Made by a program: the position numbers and the translations under genes | The notes under the pieces: generated by a model | The model's database searches: none | Seen by the model: only the letters and a program-made list of their open reading frames with translations | Told to the model about the DNA's origin: nothing | Shown here: positions 1 through 9,150 of the stretch, in pieces | Layout: each line of letters starts with the position of its first letter | How positions within the stretch are numbered: the first letter of the stretch is position 1 | Assembly (NCBI RefSeq): GCF_036429475.1 | Contig: NZ_CP144125.1 | Coordinates: forward strand, 1,674,001 to 1,738,000 | DNA: 64,000 bases | Source of the DNA: Halalkalicoccus sp. CGA53 | GTDB lineage: Archaea > Halobacteriota > Halobacteria > Halobacteriales > Halalkalicoccaceae | Reading direction: 5' to 3'

Positions 1-1
1 A

Positions 2-586
2 GAACACTTCGAGGACGTACTCCTCCGTGCGGGGGTACGAAAGGCCGGGCATCAGATCGTAGACCACACATCCGCCCGTGTTCGTATCGCCGTCCGGAGC
101 CGGGCCCCGTGGCTCCTGTTTGGCCTAGTGGCCGGGTTGCTTCTCAGTGTCATCACGAGCCAGTTCGAGGGGACCATGGAAGAGACGATCGCACTCGCAT
201 TCTTTCCCCCAGTCATCGCGTACATCGCCGATTCAGTGGGAACGCAGTCGGAGACCATCGCAATCAGGGCGTTTGCGATCGCCGACGTCAACTACGGTAG
301 CTACATCCAACAAGAACTCCTCGTCGGGATCGTCCTCGGAACCATGATAGGGATCCTCGGTGGGCTCGGCGCAACAGCTATTGTCGACTCGCCACAGATA
401 GGTTTCGTCGTCGGACTCTCGCTGTTCGTTTCTAGTGCCGTGGCAACCGTCCTCGCCTCCCTCATCCCGGTTGGGTTCATTCTGTTGAACGTGGATCCAG
501 CACTCGGCAGTGGCCCGATTGCTACCGCACTTCAAGACGCCTTCAGTATCGCTATCTACTTCCTGTTCGCACTTACCCTGCTCTGA
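2..586 (+). CDS. MgtE-family divalent cation (Mg2+) transporter, C-terminal membrane domain (5' truncated by window)
   Basis: The frame is open from base 2, so the N-terminal part lies outside the window; 194 residues are visible. A short polar linker (about residues 1-35) is followed by five hydrophobic segments. The segment FFPPVIAYIADSVGTQSETI followed by AIRA matches the conserved signature of the MgtE/SLC41 transmembrane domain, where the G-T-Q-S stretch lines the cation pathway. MgtE proteins import Mg2+ across the cytoplasmic membrane and normally carry cytosolic N and CBS domains upstream, which cannot be seen here. The family call is firm; ion specificity is inferred from the family. 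Confidence 0.85.
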   Translation, partial: EHFEDVLLRAGVRKAGHQIVDHTSARVRIAVRSRAPWLLFGLVAGLLLSVITSQFEGTMEETIALAFFPPVIAYIADSVGTQSETIAIRAFAIADVNYGSYIQQELLVGIVLGTMIGILGGLGATAIVDSPQIGFVVGLSLFVSSAVATVLASLIPVGFILLNVDPALGSGPIATALQDAFSIAIYFLFALTLL

Positions 587-852
587 TCCGTGATTTTCGA
601 GATCGAGCCACGAGTCGGTTTGGCCGAGATGGTGCGAAGGTGCCTTCTATTCGGTACGGCTCCGAACGCGACTCAGAACTGATGGAGCGACCGATGATCG
701 ATACGTCTCTCTCGTGAGCGGCCGATTCATCGAACGACGGCCGAAACCTACTCCCGCGAACTCTCCCCCGAGACCCTTGACGAGGTCTCTCACCGGTCAC
801 CGCCGACCAGGATGAAAGGCCACTGGAAGACGCTCGGATCCGTCCGTCGACC

Positions 853-1272
853 CTACCGCAGTGCGTCGAGCGCGCGTTCGCTGAGGTCGGTCGTCGTGTA
901 GCCACGCTCCCCGTTCACGCTCGTTTCTTCGATCAGTCCCGATACGTGAAGTTCCGCGATCCGGCCGTGGAGGTCGCTCTCACAGAGGTCGTAGGCGGCC
1001 ATGAGTTCACGCACCGAGAGCGGACCCCGGCGGTCGAGTTCGAGGAGCAGGCCCAGCCCGCGGTCGTTGTGAACCGCGGAGAGCAGCGTTCTGGTGGGGG
1101 CAGAGACGGTCCGTGCGGCGGTCTCCAGGGGGGACTCGCCGCCGACGGGAGAGAGCCGGGCGTTCTCGACGTAGCGCTCCTCGCCCGTCTCGGGGTCGAA
1201 GACGAGGCTGCTCTCGGCCGACCGCTTTCGCAGGAGATACCGCCCGCCCTCGTCGTCCTCGACGGTTCGCAT
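853..1272 (-). CDS. Halobacterial winged-helix protein (DUF7346-like)
   Basis: A 139-residue acidic protein starting at an ATG at 1272. The N-terminal third resembles a small beta domain (RYLLRKRSAESSLVFDPETG). The C-terminal half (about residues 65-139) reads as a winged helix: LLSAVHNDRGLGLLLEL, then RELMAAYDLCESDLHGRIAE as helix-turn-helix, then the wing around GERGYTTTDLSERA. This layout is that of a halobacterial family seen near polB. It is probably a DNA-binding regulator of unknown target. The downstream 266 bp to the MgtE gene hold no recognisable gene. Confidence 0.75.
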   Translation of the reverse strand: MRTVEDDEGGRYLLRKRSAESSLVFDPETGEERYVENARLSPVGGESPLETAARTVSAPTRTLLSAVHNDRGLGLLLELDRRGPLSVRELMAAYDLCESDLHGRIAELHVSGLIEETSVNGERGYTTTDLSERALDALR

Positions 1273-1308
1273 ACGTGGTCGTGGTTCGGGAGGAAGAAAG
1301 CGGTTCTG

Positions 1309-1662
1309 TTACGGCTCGTCCTCTCCCTCTCCCTCTCCGGGTTCGCCTTCCTGCTCGCCGTACATCTCGTCGAAGTCGAGCCGGGAGTAGTAGAGGAGGC
1401 CGTGTGCGAGGGCGAAGACGCCGAGCAGGGCGAGCGCGCCGCCGAGGCGCCAGTCGCCCCTGAAGTAGACGAGCATCGGGCCGACGCTGACGCCGAAGAC
1501 GCCGATGTGGGCGATGAGGACGAGGGTCCAGAACGCCCTGAGCAGCGACTTCGACATTCCCTCGGGTCCGGTGAGTCCGTGGTCCTCGGGCTCGACGTCG
1601 GGGACGCGTGGTCCGATCTGGGGTTCGTCGGGCTCGTGTGCGGATCGCTCGTCGAGTACCAC
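1309..1662 (-). CDS. Small halobacterial membrane protein (DUF7322-like)
   Basis: A 117-residue protein starting at a GTG (1662). A T-rich TATA-like element (gcttttgac on the minus strand, about 1690) sits 28 bp upstream, which fits a leaderless transcript and supports this start. The first 35 residues are acidic and proline-rich (DEPQIGPRVPDVEPEDHGL). Two transmembrane helices follow (about residues 41-62 and 70-92), then a YYSRLDFDEMYGEQEGE tail of mainly Gly/Glu. The architecture is typical of a halobacterial family with no known role. It is co-oriented with the winged-helix gene, with a 36-bp gap. Confidence 0.75.
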   Translation of the reverse strand: MVLDERSAHEPDEPQIGPRVPDVEPEDHGLTGPEGMSKSLLRAFWTLVLIAHIGVFGVSVGPMLVYFRGDWRLGGALALLGVFALAHGLLYYSRLDFDEMYGEQEGEPGEGEGEDEP

Positions 1663-1702
1663 GAACGGGGTTCGGAGGGGTGAGTCAAAAGCGGTTCGAC
1701 GT

Positions 1703-1876
1703 TCAGGTCAGATCGGAGAGTCTTACGGTCAGCGACGAGTGTACCCAGGCGAGGGGGTTGTAGCCGTCGAAGAGGACGAGCCCCCCGTCGGCCTCGTACG
1801 CCTCGACGCGCTCGACCGCCTCGCCGGCGGGACGCTCCTCGCGACCGTTCCGTTCGTCTCCGGTGCGTGTGGACAT
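1703..1876 (-). CDS. Small conserved halobacterial protein (DUF7331-like)
   Basis: A 57-residue protein. The start at 1876 (MSTRTGDERNGREERP) is preferred over the more distal ATG at 1990 because the extra 38 codons look non-coding and a TATA-like acatatatcg lies at about 1909-1918. The C-terminal half, VERVEAYEADGGLVLFDGYN followed by PLAWVHSS, is the recognisable conserved block of a very short Halobacteria-only family. No catalytic residues are evident and the function is unknown. It is divergently oriented from polB. Confidence 0.75.
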   Translation of the reverse strand: MSTRTGDERNGREERPAGEAVERVEAYEADGGLVLFDGYNPLAWVHSSLTVRLSDLT

Positions 1877-2097
1877 CGTCGTCGTCACCGTCACGTGGTA
1901 CGCGATAGCACGATATATGTGTTGTTGCTGACCGTCGAATCTGACGACTACTAGGTGAACTAGGTCTTCAGTAGTGTATTCACACGACACACTCGAGATA
2001 AATCGAACGATGCGATATCAGAAATTTGTCACTCTCCCCCGGTTCGAAGCGGATCCGCTCGCCGGGGTGGGCCGAAGACGGACCCCAGACCGTGGGG

Positions 2098-2105
2098 CCT
2101 ATACC
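2098..2105 (+). promoter_or_regulatory. TATA-like element of polB
   Basis: cctatacc is centred about 26 bp before the ATG at 2127. This is the spacing of a leaderless haloarchaeal promoter and argues for the 2127 start rather than the ATG at 1974. Confidence 0.5.
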
Positions 2106-2126
2106 GGGGGGTGGCGAAGGCCGGGT

Positions 2127-4844
2127 ATGCAGCAGTCGGGGCTCTCCGAGTTCGAGACGGGTGCGGGCGACGCCGCGAGTCGAGACCTCGACGCCGACCG
2201 GGACGCGGCCGCCGAGGCGGAGGCGACCGCGGGCAACGGCGGCGTGGTCGTCGACGAGGTCGTCGATCCGGACGAGGCGACGTTTCCGCCGGTCGACGAC
2301 CGGGTCGACCTCGCCGTCACGCAGGTGAACTACACGGTCGCCGAAGCGGGGTCGACCGAGCGCCCGATCGTCCACGTCTTCGGCCGCCGCGAGGACGGCA
2401 CGGCCGAGCACGTCCGCGTCTACGGCTTTCGGCCCTACTTCTACGCCCCGACCGAGAGCCTCACCGACGCGGACCTCGCCGACGGGCGGATCACCGGCAG
2501 CCAGGAGGGCTACGAGAGCATCCGCGGCGAGTCGTTGACGAAGATATTCGGCCGGACCCCCCGGGACGTGGGGGCGATCCGCGACGAGTTCGACCACTAC
2601 GAGGCGGACATCCTCTTCCCGAACCGCTTTCTGATCGACAAGGACGTTCGCAGTGGAGTCTCCGTCCCGAACCGCCGGTCGGAGGACGACGGCGCGCTCG
2701 TCGTCCACGAGGAGGAGGTCGAGGCGGTCGACCTGCAGATCCCACCGAGGGTCCACACCTTCGACATCGAGGTCGACGACCGTTCCGGGTTTCCGGAGGA
2801 GGGCGAGGAGCCGATCATCTGTCTCACCAGCCACGACTCGGTGCGCGAGGAGTACGTCGTCTGGCTGTTCGACGCGCCCGCGGGCGAGGCGGCGGTACCT
2901 GAAGCGCTCGCCGGCTACGAGTTCCTCGCCGGCGAGACGACGGTCGACGTGCGCGGGTTCGAGACCGAGGCGGCGATGCTCGACGACTACCTCACGTACG
3001 TCGAGGAGACCGACCCGGACGTGCTGACGGGGTGGAACGCCGACGACTTCGACGCGCCGTACGTGCTCGACAGGCTGGAGCGCCTCGATTCAGGGAGCGA
3101 GTACGACCTGCGGGGAGAGCGTCTCTCGCGGGTGAACGAGGTCTGGCGGAACAATTGGGGCGGGCCGAACGTGAAGGGACGGGTGGTGTTCGACCTGCTG
3201 TATGCCTACCAGCGGACGAAGTTCTCCGAACTCGACTCCTACCGGCTGGATGCGGTCGCGGAGGTCGAACTCGGCGTCGGGAAGGAGCGATACACGGGTG
3301 CGATCGGCGACCTCTGGGAACAGGACCCCGAACGCCTCTTGGAGTACAACCTGCGCGACGTCGAACTCTGTGTCGAGATCAACGACCGCCAGGACCTCAT
3401 CCCGTTCTGGCAGGAGGTCCGCACGTTCGTCGGCTGCAAACTCGAGGACGCGACCACGCCCGGCGACGCGGTCGACATGTACGTCCTGCACAAGGTCCAC
3501 GGTCAGTTCGCGCTCCCCTCGAAGGGGCGCGTCGAGGGCGAGGAGTACGAGGGCGGAGCGGTGTTCGACCCGATCACCGGGGTTCGCGAGATGGTCTCGG
3601 TGCTCGACCTGAAGTCGCTGTACCCGATGTGCATGGTGACGACGAACGCCAGCCCCGAGACGAAGGTCGATCCAGAGCGCTACGACGGCGAGACCTACCG
3701 TGCGCCGAACGGGACCCACTTCCGGAAGGAGCCGGACGGGATCATCCGGGAGATGGTCGACGAACTGCTCGCAGAGCGCGAGCAGAAGAAAGTACTCAGA
3801 AACGACCACGACCCCGGGAGCGAGACCTACACCGTCTACGACCGCCAGCAGGCGGCGGTGAAGGTGATCATGAACTCTCTCTATGGCGTCCTCGGCTGGA
3901 CCCGGTTCCGGCTCTACGACCAGGAGATGGGCGCGGCGATCACCGCCACGGGCCGCGAGGTGATCCGGTTCACCGAGCGGGCGGCGAACGAACGAGACAA
4001 AGAAGTGATATATGGTGACACGGACTCGGTGATGCTGGAGTTCGGCGGGGGCGCCTCGACCGAGGAGGTTATCGAGCAGTCGTTCGAGTTAGAGGACTAC
4101 ATCAACGACCGGTACGACGAGTTCGCCCGCGAAGAGCTCGGCGCGGACGACCACCGCTTCCAGATCGAGTTCGAGAAGCTCTACCGACGGTTTTTCCAGG
4201 CGGGGAGCAAGAAACGGTACGCCGGCCACATCGTCTGGAAGGAGGGGAAGGAGGTCGACGACATCGACATCACCGGCTTCGAGTACAAACGATCGGACAT
4301 CGCGCCGATCACGAAGGAGGTCCAGCACCGGGTGATCGAGATGATCGTCACCGGGGAGGAGTTAGCGGAGGTGACGACCTACCTCACCGAGGTGATCGCC
4401 GAGTTCCTCGAGGGCGAACTCCCGTACGACGAGATCGCGATCCCGGGCGGGATCGGAAAGCGCCTCGACGCCTACGACACGGCGACGGCGCAGGTACGCG
4501 GCGCACAGTACGCCAACGAGTTCCTGGGGACGAACTTCGGCAGGGGTTCGAAGCCGAAACGGCTCTACCTGCGGAAGGTCCACCCGGACTTCTTCAAGCG
4601 ACTGGAGGCCGAGGAGGGGCTCGACCCCCATCAGAACGACCTCTACAACGAGTTCAAACGCGACCCGGACGTGATCTGTTTCGAGTACGCCGACGAGATC
4701 CCCGAGGAGTTCGAGGTCGACTACGAGAAGATGCTCGAGAAGACGCTGGAGAACCCGATCTCCCGGGTGATCGAGGCGCTCGGAATCTCCTGGGAGGAGG
4801 TCCGGACCGGCCAGCAACAGACCGGCCTCGGGAGCTTCATGTAA
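2127..4844 (+). CDS. polB: Family B DNA polymerase (PolB1), intein-free
   Basis: A 905-residue replicative/repair DNA polymerase with 3'-5' exonuclease. Exo I is FDIEVDD (Asp213, Glu215), Exo II is the NADDFDAPYVL region, and Exo III is YNLRDVEL. Polymerase region II is DLKSLYP (Asp494), region III is KVIMNSLYG (Lys579, Asn583), and region I is YGDTDS (Asp631, Asp633). The N-terminal 50 residues are an acidic, low-complexity halophilic extension. The C-terminus GQQQTGLGSFM resembles a PIP-box-like clamp-binding tail (inference). The protein is uninterrupted, although haloarchaeal polB genes often carry inteins at regions II, III and I. An upstream in-frame ATG at 1974 is rejected because the TATA-like box lies between it and 2127. 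Confidence 0.96.
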   Translation: MQQSGLSEFETGAGDAASRDLDADRDAAAEAEATAGNGGVVVDEVVDPDEATFPPVDDRVDLAVTQVNYTVAEAGSTERPIVHVFGRREDGTAEHVRVYGFRPYFYAPTESLTDADLADGRITGSQEGYESIRGESLTKIFGRTPRDVGAIRDEFDHYEADILFPNRFLIDKDVRSGVSVPNRRSEDDGALVVHEEEVEAVDLQIPPRVHTFDIEVDDRSGFPEEGEEPIICLTSHDSVREEYVVWLFDAPAGEAAVPEALAGYEFLAGETTVDVRGFETEAAMLDDYLTYVEETDPDVLTGWNADDFDAPYVLDRLERLDSGSEYDLRGERLSRVNEVWRNNWGGPNVKGRVVFDLLYAYQRTKFSELDSYRLDAVAEVELGVGKERYTGAIGDLWEQDPERLLEYNLRDVELCVEINDRQDLIPFWQEVRTFVGCKLEDATTPGDAVDMYVLHKVHGQFALPSKGRVEGEEYEGGAVFDPITGVREMVSVLDLKSLYPMCMVTTNASPETKVDPERYDGETYRAPNGTHFRKEPDGIIREMVDELLAEREQKKVLRNDHDPGSETYTVYDRQQAAVKVIMNSLYGVLGWTRFRLYDQEMGAAITATGREVIRFTERAANERDKEVIYGDTDSVMLEFGGGASTEEVIEQSFELEDYINDRYDEFAREELGADDHRFQIEFEKLYRRFFQAGSKKRYAGHIVWKEGKEVDDIDITGFEYKRSDIAPITKEVQHRVIEMIVTGEELAEVTTYLTEVIAEFLEGELPYDEIAIPGGIGKRLDAYDTATAQVRGAQYANEFLGTNFGRGSKPKRLYLRKVHPDFFKRLEAEEGLDPHQNDLYNEFKRDPDVICFEYADEIPEEFEVDYEKMLEKTLENPISRVIEALGISWEEVRTGQQQTGLGSFM

Positions 4845-4943
4845 CGATTCTTCATCGGCGAACTATTTTTCCCGATTCGAGAACCGATCACCCCGAATAC
4901 GAAACCATTATGCGTCGCACGACCCTCCCCACGCGTGAGAGAA

Positions 4944-5864
4944 ATGGCTACGCTAGAGATCACGAACCTGCACGCGGAGGTCGCAGAAGAGGGCGGGGAG
5001 ACGATTCTTCGAGGGGTCGACCTCGAGGTACGATCGGGCGAGATCCACGCGCTGATGGGTCCGAACGGGAGCGGGAAGTCGACGCTGGCGAAGATCGTCG
5101 CCGGGCACCCGGCCTACGAGGTCACCGACGGCGAGGTACTGATCCACCTCGACGACGGAGACTTCGGCGAGGAGTTCGAGATCCCGGCGGACAAGCGCAC
5201 CTGGAACCTACTCGAGCTCGAACCGAACGAGCGCGCCGCGCTCGGCGTCTTCCTCGGCTTCCAGTACCCCGCCGAGATCGAGGGCGTCACGCTGACGAAC
5301 TTCCTCCGCCAGGCGGTCAACGCCCGTCTCGGCGAGCGCGAGGAGCTCTTCGAAGAGGACGACGAGGAGGACTCAGAGCGCGTCGAGTCCGAGGACACCG
5401 GCTACGACACGAGCCCGATGGAGGGGCCGGTCGACGACGGCGAGATCGGCGTCGCCGAGTTCCAGCAGCTCCTCCAGGAGAAGATGGAGCTGCTCGACAT
5501 GGACGAGAAGTTCGCGATGCGGTACCTCAACGCCGGCTTCTCCGGCGGTGAGAAGAAACAGAACGAGGTGCTCCAGGCCGCGATGCTCGAACCCGAGATC
5601 GCCGTCCTCGACGAGATCGACTCCGGGCTCGACATCGACCGCCTGCAGGACGTCTCCCACGGGATCAACGCGCTGCGCGACGAGCAGGGAACCGGAATCC
5701 TGCAGATCACACACTACCAGCGGATCCTCGACTACGTCGAGCCCGACCACGTCCACGTGATGCTCGACGGACAGATCGCCATGAGCGGCGGACCCGAACT
5801 CGCCGAGAAGCTAGAGGACAAGGGCTACGACTGGGTCCGAGACGAGTTCTACCAGACGGCCTGA
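4944..5864 (+). CDS. sufC: Fe-S cluster assembly ATPase SufC
   Basis: A 306-residue ABC-type ATPase of the SUF iron-sulfur scaffold complex, acting in the cytoplasm with SufB and SufD. Walker A is GPNGSGKST (about residues 36-44), the signature is FSGGEKKQNEV, Walker B is IAVLDEIDSGLD, and the H-loop lies in QITHYQRIL. Compared with bacterial SufC (about 250 residues) there is an extra acidic insert at about residues 133-165 (EELFEEDDEEDSERVESEDT), as is usual in halophiles. The ATG at 4944 is preferred over a GTG three codons earlier. It is the first gene of the sufC-sufB-sufD operon; ccattatg at 4905-4912 is a plausible TATA box. Confidence 0.95.
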   Translation: MATLEITNLHAEVAEEGGETILRGVDLEVRSGEIHALMGPNGSGKSTLAKIVAGHPAYEVTDGEVLIHLDDGDFGEEFEIPADKRTWNLLELEPNERAALGVFLGFQYPAEIEGVTLTNFLRQAVNARLGEREELFEEDDEEDSERVESEDTGYDTSPMEGPVDDGEIGVAEFQQLLQEKMELLDMDEKFAMRYLNAGFSGGEKKQNEVLQAAMLEPEIAVLDEIDSGLDIDRLQDVSHGINALRDEQGTGILQITHYQRILDYVEPDHVHVMLDGQIAMSGGPELAEKLEDKGYDWVRDEFYQTA

Positions 5865-5895
5865 TAACTGCAAAACTACCATACAAATACACACA

Positions 5896-7314
5896 ATGAG
5901 CTCAGAAGAACTCACGAAGAACCAGGAGCGCTTCGATCACAAGAACGAGGAGCGATCGGCGTTCCGCTCGGAGAAGGGGCTGACCGAGGAGGTCGTCCGG
6001 CTGATCAGCGAAGACAAGGAGGAACCGGAGTGGATGCTCGAGCGGCGTCTGCGCGCGTTGAAACACTACCAGCGGATGCCGATGCCGACCGACTGGCCCG
6101 GCCAGCCCGACCTCTCGGAGCTGGACGTCTCGGAGATCGTCCCGTACATCCGCCCCGACGTCGAAACCCGTGGCGGCGTCGACTCCTGGGAGGAGGTCCC
6201 CGACGAGATCAAAGACACGTTCGAGAAACTCGGCATCCCCGAGGCAGAGCGCAAATCCCTCTCCGGGGTAGGCGCGCAGTACGAGTCCGAGATCGTCTAC
6301 CAGAACATGAAAGAGCAGTGGGAGGACAAGGGCGTGGTCTTCATGAACATGGATCAAGCGGTGCAAGACCACCCCGAGATCGTCAAGGAGTACTTCATGA
6401 CGACGTGCGTCCCACCGAGCGACAACAAGTTCGCCGCGCTGCACGGCGCCGTGTGGAGTGGTGGCTCGTTCGTCTACGTGCCCGAGGGGGTGACGGTGGA
6501 GATGCCCGTTCAGGCGTACTTCCGGATGAACTCCGAAGGGATGGGCCAGTTCGAACACACGTTGATAGTGGCTGAAGAGGGCTCGGAAGTCCACTACATC
6601 GAGGGGTGTTCGGCGCCGAAGTACAACGTGATCAACCTGCACTCGGGCGGTGTCGAGGTCTTTGTGGGTGAGGACGCCCACGTGCAGTACTCGACGGTGC
6701 AGAACTGGTCGAAGAACACGTTCAACCTGAACACGAAGCGAGCGATCGTCGACCGCGGCGGGCGGATGGAGTGGGTCTCTGGAAGCATGGGCTCGAAAGC
6801 GACGATGCTCTACCCGTGTTCGATTCTCAAGGGTCGCGGAGCGTCGGCGAACCACATCTCGATCGCGTTCGCGGGCGAGGGTCAGGACATCGACACGGGG
6901 GCGAAAGTCTACCACAACGCTCCTCGTACTAATTCGACGATCGAGTCGAAGAGCATCTCGAAGGACGGCGGTCGGACGAACTACAGAGGGTTGGTCCACA
7001 TCGCCGACGGCGCGCACGACTCGTCGACGGCGGTGGAGTGTGACGCGCTGATGTTCGACAACGAGTCGATCTCGGACACGATGCCGTACATGGAGATCAA
7101 CGAGTCGACGGTCGACGTCGCGCACGAGGCGACGGTGGGGAAGATCGGCGACGAGGACATCTTCTACTTACAAACGAGAGGACTCGACGACGACGACGCG
7201 AAACAGATGATCGTCTCGGGGTTCATCGAGCCGATCACCGAAGAGCTACCGATCGAGTACGCCGTCGAGCTGAACAGGCTGATCGAACTCGAGATGGAGG
7301 GCAGCCTCGGATGA
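5896..7314 (+). CDS. sufB: Fe-S cluster assembly scaffold SufB
   Basis: A 472-residue SufB, core scaffold of the SUF complex on which Fe-S clusters are built. Diagnostic stretches are the N-terminal RLISEDKEEPEWMLERRLRA, the beta-helix core (VFVGEDAHVQYSTVQNWSKN), and the C-terminal block DEDIFYLQTRGLDDDDAKQM. The latter contains the conserved Gly-Leu near the C-terminus that separates SufB from SufD. It lies 31 bp after sufC and overlaps sufD by 4 bp (ATGA), so the three genes are translationally coupled. No cysteine desulfurase or SufU is present nearby. Confidence 0.96.
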   Translation: MSSEELTKNQERFDHKNEERSAFRSEKGLTEEVVRLISEDKEEPEWMLERRLRALKHYQRMPMPTDWPGQPDLSELDVSEIVPYIRPDVETRGGVDSWEEVPDEIKDTFEKLGIPEAERKSLSGVGAQYESEIVYQNMKEQWEDKGVVFMNMDQAVQDHPEIVKEYFMTTCVPPSDNKFAALHGAVWSGGSFVYVPEGVTVEMPVQAYFRMNSEGMGQFEHTLIVAEEGSEVHYIEGCSAPKYNVINLHSGGVEVFVGEDAHVQYSTVQNWSKNTFNLNTKRAIVDRGGRMEWVSGSMGSKATMLYPCSILKGRGASANHISIAFAGEGQDIDTGAKVYHNAPRTNSTIESKSISKDGGRTNYRGLVHIADGAHDSSTAVECDALMFDNESISDTMPYMEINESTVDVAHEATVGKIGDEDIFYLQTRGLDDDDAKQMIVSGFIEPITEELPIEYAVELNRLIELEMEGSLG

Positions 7315-8522
7315 GCGCGAAGATCCAGCATGCCGAGATCTCCGAGGAGACGGTCCGCGAGATCTCGAGCCGGCTCGACGAGCCGGAGTGGATGCTCGAG
7401 ACTCGTCTCTCCGCGCTCTCCGCACTGGACGAGATCGACCTGCCGAAGGTGATCCAGACGCCGGGTCGGCGGTGGACGAACCTCGCGGACCTGGACTTCG
7501 AGTCGCTGGTCGATCCGCTCGACGCTCGCGAGAAGAAGGATCAGATCGGGCCGGACGAGGTCGAGGTGCTCTCGTTCGCCGAGGCCTTGCAGGAGCACGA
7601 GGAGCTCGTGAAGGAGCACTTCGGCTCGATCCTCGATCCGGAGACGAACTACCTGACTGCGCTCTCGACGGCGCTGTTCTCGACCGGGACGGTCGTCTAC
7701 GTACCCGAGGGCGTCGACGCCGAGGACGTCACGATCCGGACGACGATGAACTCGCGGTCGCTCTTCAACTACACGCTCGTCGTCACCGAGCAGTCGAGTT
7801 CGGTGACGATCCTCGAGCGACAGGAGACCGGCGAGAACGTCGAGGGCGAGCGATACTACAGCGGCCTCGTCGAGATCGCGGCGGGCGAGAACTCCAGCGT
7901 GCAGTACGGCAGCCTGCAGGACCTCTCGGAGGAGACCTACGTCTACACGCTGAAGGAGGGCGAGACCGACACCTACGCGACGCTCGACTGGATCGAGTGC
8001 AACCTCGGCTCGCGGCTGACGAAGGCCTCGGTCGAGACGACGCTCGCGGGCGACGGCTCCGAGTCACGGATCATCGGGGCCTTTTACGGTCACAACGACC
8101 AGCATCTGGACGTCGACGCCCGGGTCTGGCACCGCGCCGAGCACACGGTCGCGGACCTCGTGACCCGCGGGGTGCTCGACGACGCGGCGCGCTCGGTCTA
8201 CGAGGGCGTCCAGCACGTCGGGAAGGAGGCCTGGAACACCAGCTCCTACCAGCGCGAGAACACGCTGATGCTAAGCGACGAGAGCGAGGCCGACGCCTCC
8301 CCGAAGTTGATCATCAACAACCACGAGACCGAGGCGAGCCACTCGGCGACCGTGGGTCAGATCGATCGCGAGGACCTCTTCTACATGACCTCGCGCGGCA
8401 TCGGCGAGCGCGAGGCACGGAACACCCTCGTCGAGGGCTTCTTCGTGCCCGTCTTAGAGGAGATCGAGGTCGACGAACTCCGAGAGGACCTCGAAGCACG
8501 TATCGTCAGCCGGCTCCGATAG
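7311..8522 (+). CDS. sufD: Fe-S cluster assembly protein SufD
   Basis: A 403-residue SufB/SufD-family protein, the paralogous partner of SufB in the SufBC2D scaffold. It shares the EPEWMLETRLSAL N-terminal motif and the beta-helix core. The C-terminus carries NHETEASHSATVGQIDREDL then FYMTSRGIGEREA, which includes the conserved His involved in cluster assembly. Its start overlaps the sufB stop by 4 bp. The gene ends 72 bp before the ferritin-like gene, which has its own TATA-like element, so the suf operon probably ends here. Confidence 0.94.
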   Translation: MSAKIQHAEISEETVREISSRLDEPEWMLETRLSALSALDEIDLPKVIQTPGRRWTNLADLDFESLVDPLDAREKKDQIGPDEVEVLSFAEALQEHEELVKEHFGSILDPETNYLTALSTALFSTGTVVYVPEGVDAEDVTIRTTMNSRSLFNYTLVVTEQSSSVTILERQETGENVEGERYYSGLVEIAAGENSSVQYGSLQDLSEETYVYTLKEGETDTYATLDWIECNLGSRLTKASVETTLAGDGSESRIIGAFYGHNDQHLDVDARVWHRAEHTVADLVTRGVLDDAARSVYEGVQHVGKEAWNTSSYQRENTLMLSDESEADASPKLIINNHETEASHSATVGQIDREDLFYMTSRGIGEREARNTLVEGFFVPVLEEIEVDELREDLEARIVSRLR

Positions 8523-8593
8523 CCGGCCATGCACGGGTTTCGGTGTATCGTACGGACACAACGTTTTCACGGCTCGGCCCCGAGTGAGCGCGT

Positions 8594-9094
8594 ATGAGCG
8601 TCGGGACGACCGTCACGTCGGACCAGCAGCTCGTCCGCCTGCTCCAGATCGGGGTCGTCCTCGAAGAGGTCGTCGAGGCGCGCGCCGCCCACCACTACCG
8701 ATCACTGTCGGACGAAGAGCGCGAACAGCTCGACGAGCGGATCGTGGCGCTGCTCGATCACGCCGCCGAGGAGTCCGCAGAACACAGAGAGCGCTTGGAG
8801 GGACTGATCGACGCGCTCGACGCCGAGAGCGTCGCGTTCGAGGAGATCGAGACCCTCGTGCGGGGCCACTACGGACAGACGAAACCCGAGGACTTCGACG
8901 GTATCCTCTACGACCAGCTCCACGGCGAGGAGACGGCGTACAAGTTCTACGACGACCTGATCACGGCGATCGAAGAGAGCGACGCACAGTTCAGCGTGGA
9001 CCGCGTGCGGCTGCTCTCCGTGCTTCGGGAGATCCGGGAGGAGGAGAGGGACGGGGCGCAGGAGGTCGCAGACATCATGGAGGAACGAGAATGA
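8594..9094 (+). CDS. Ferritin-like diiron protein (halobacterial)
   Basis: A 166-residue, highly acidic, all-helical protein. Candidate metal ligands occur in helix pairs typical of the ferritin-like fold: EEVVEARAAHHY (about residues 24-35), EESAEHRERLE (about 57-67), HGEETAYKFYDDL (about 109-121) and EIREEERDGAQE. It probably binds iron or manganese; storage versus oxidase activity cannot be decided. acgttttcacgg at 8559-8570 gives a TATA-like element about 28 bp before the ATG. It is followed by a 19-codon reading frame overlapping by ATGA and then by a DtxR-family metal regulator, which suggests metal-responsive expression. Confidence 0.8.
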   Translation: MSVGTTVTSDQQLVRLLQIGVVLEEVVEARAAHHYRSLSDEEREQLDERIVALLDHAAEESAEHRERLEGLIDALDAESVAFEEIETLVRGHYGQTKPEDFDGILYDQLHGEETAYKFYDDLITAIEESDAQFSVDRVRLLSVLREIREEERDGAQEVADIMEERE

Positions 9095-9150
9095 CGGCGG
9101 GCGAGGAGGCGTCGGACGGAAACGATACGTATCGGGGGTGGTCGCCGTGA
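9091..9150 (+). CDS. 19-codon reading frame coupled to the ferritin-like gene (leader peptide or relic)
   Basis: The ATG overlaps the TGA of the ferritin-like gene by 4 bp, and the frame reads MTAGEEASDGNDTYRGWSP before stopping inside the left arm of the large inverted repeat upstream of the DtxR-family gene. The overlap and the acidic composition are what a translated halophile frame would show, but it is too short to judge. It could be a leader peptide whose translation disrupts the hairpin, a relic, or chance. Confidence 0.25.
   Translation: MTAGEEASDGNDTYRGWSP

Noticed and set aside
573-905. 110-codon minus-strand frame between the MgtE and winged-helix genes
   Set aside because: Overlaps the end of the winged-helix gene in another frame, is arginine/serine-rich without motifs, and lacks a promoter.
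5902-7125. 407-codon open frame on the minus strand opposite sufB
   Set aside because: It is a mirror of the G/C-rich codons of sufB; no protein family features, and sufB is certain.
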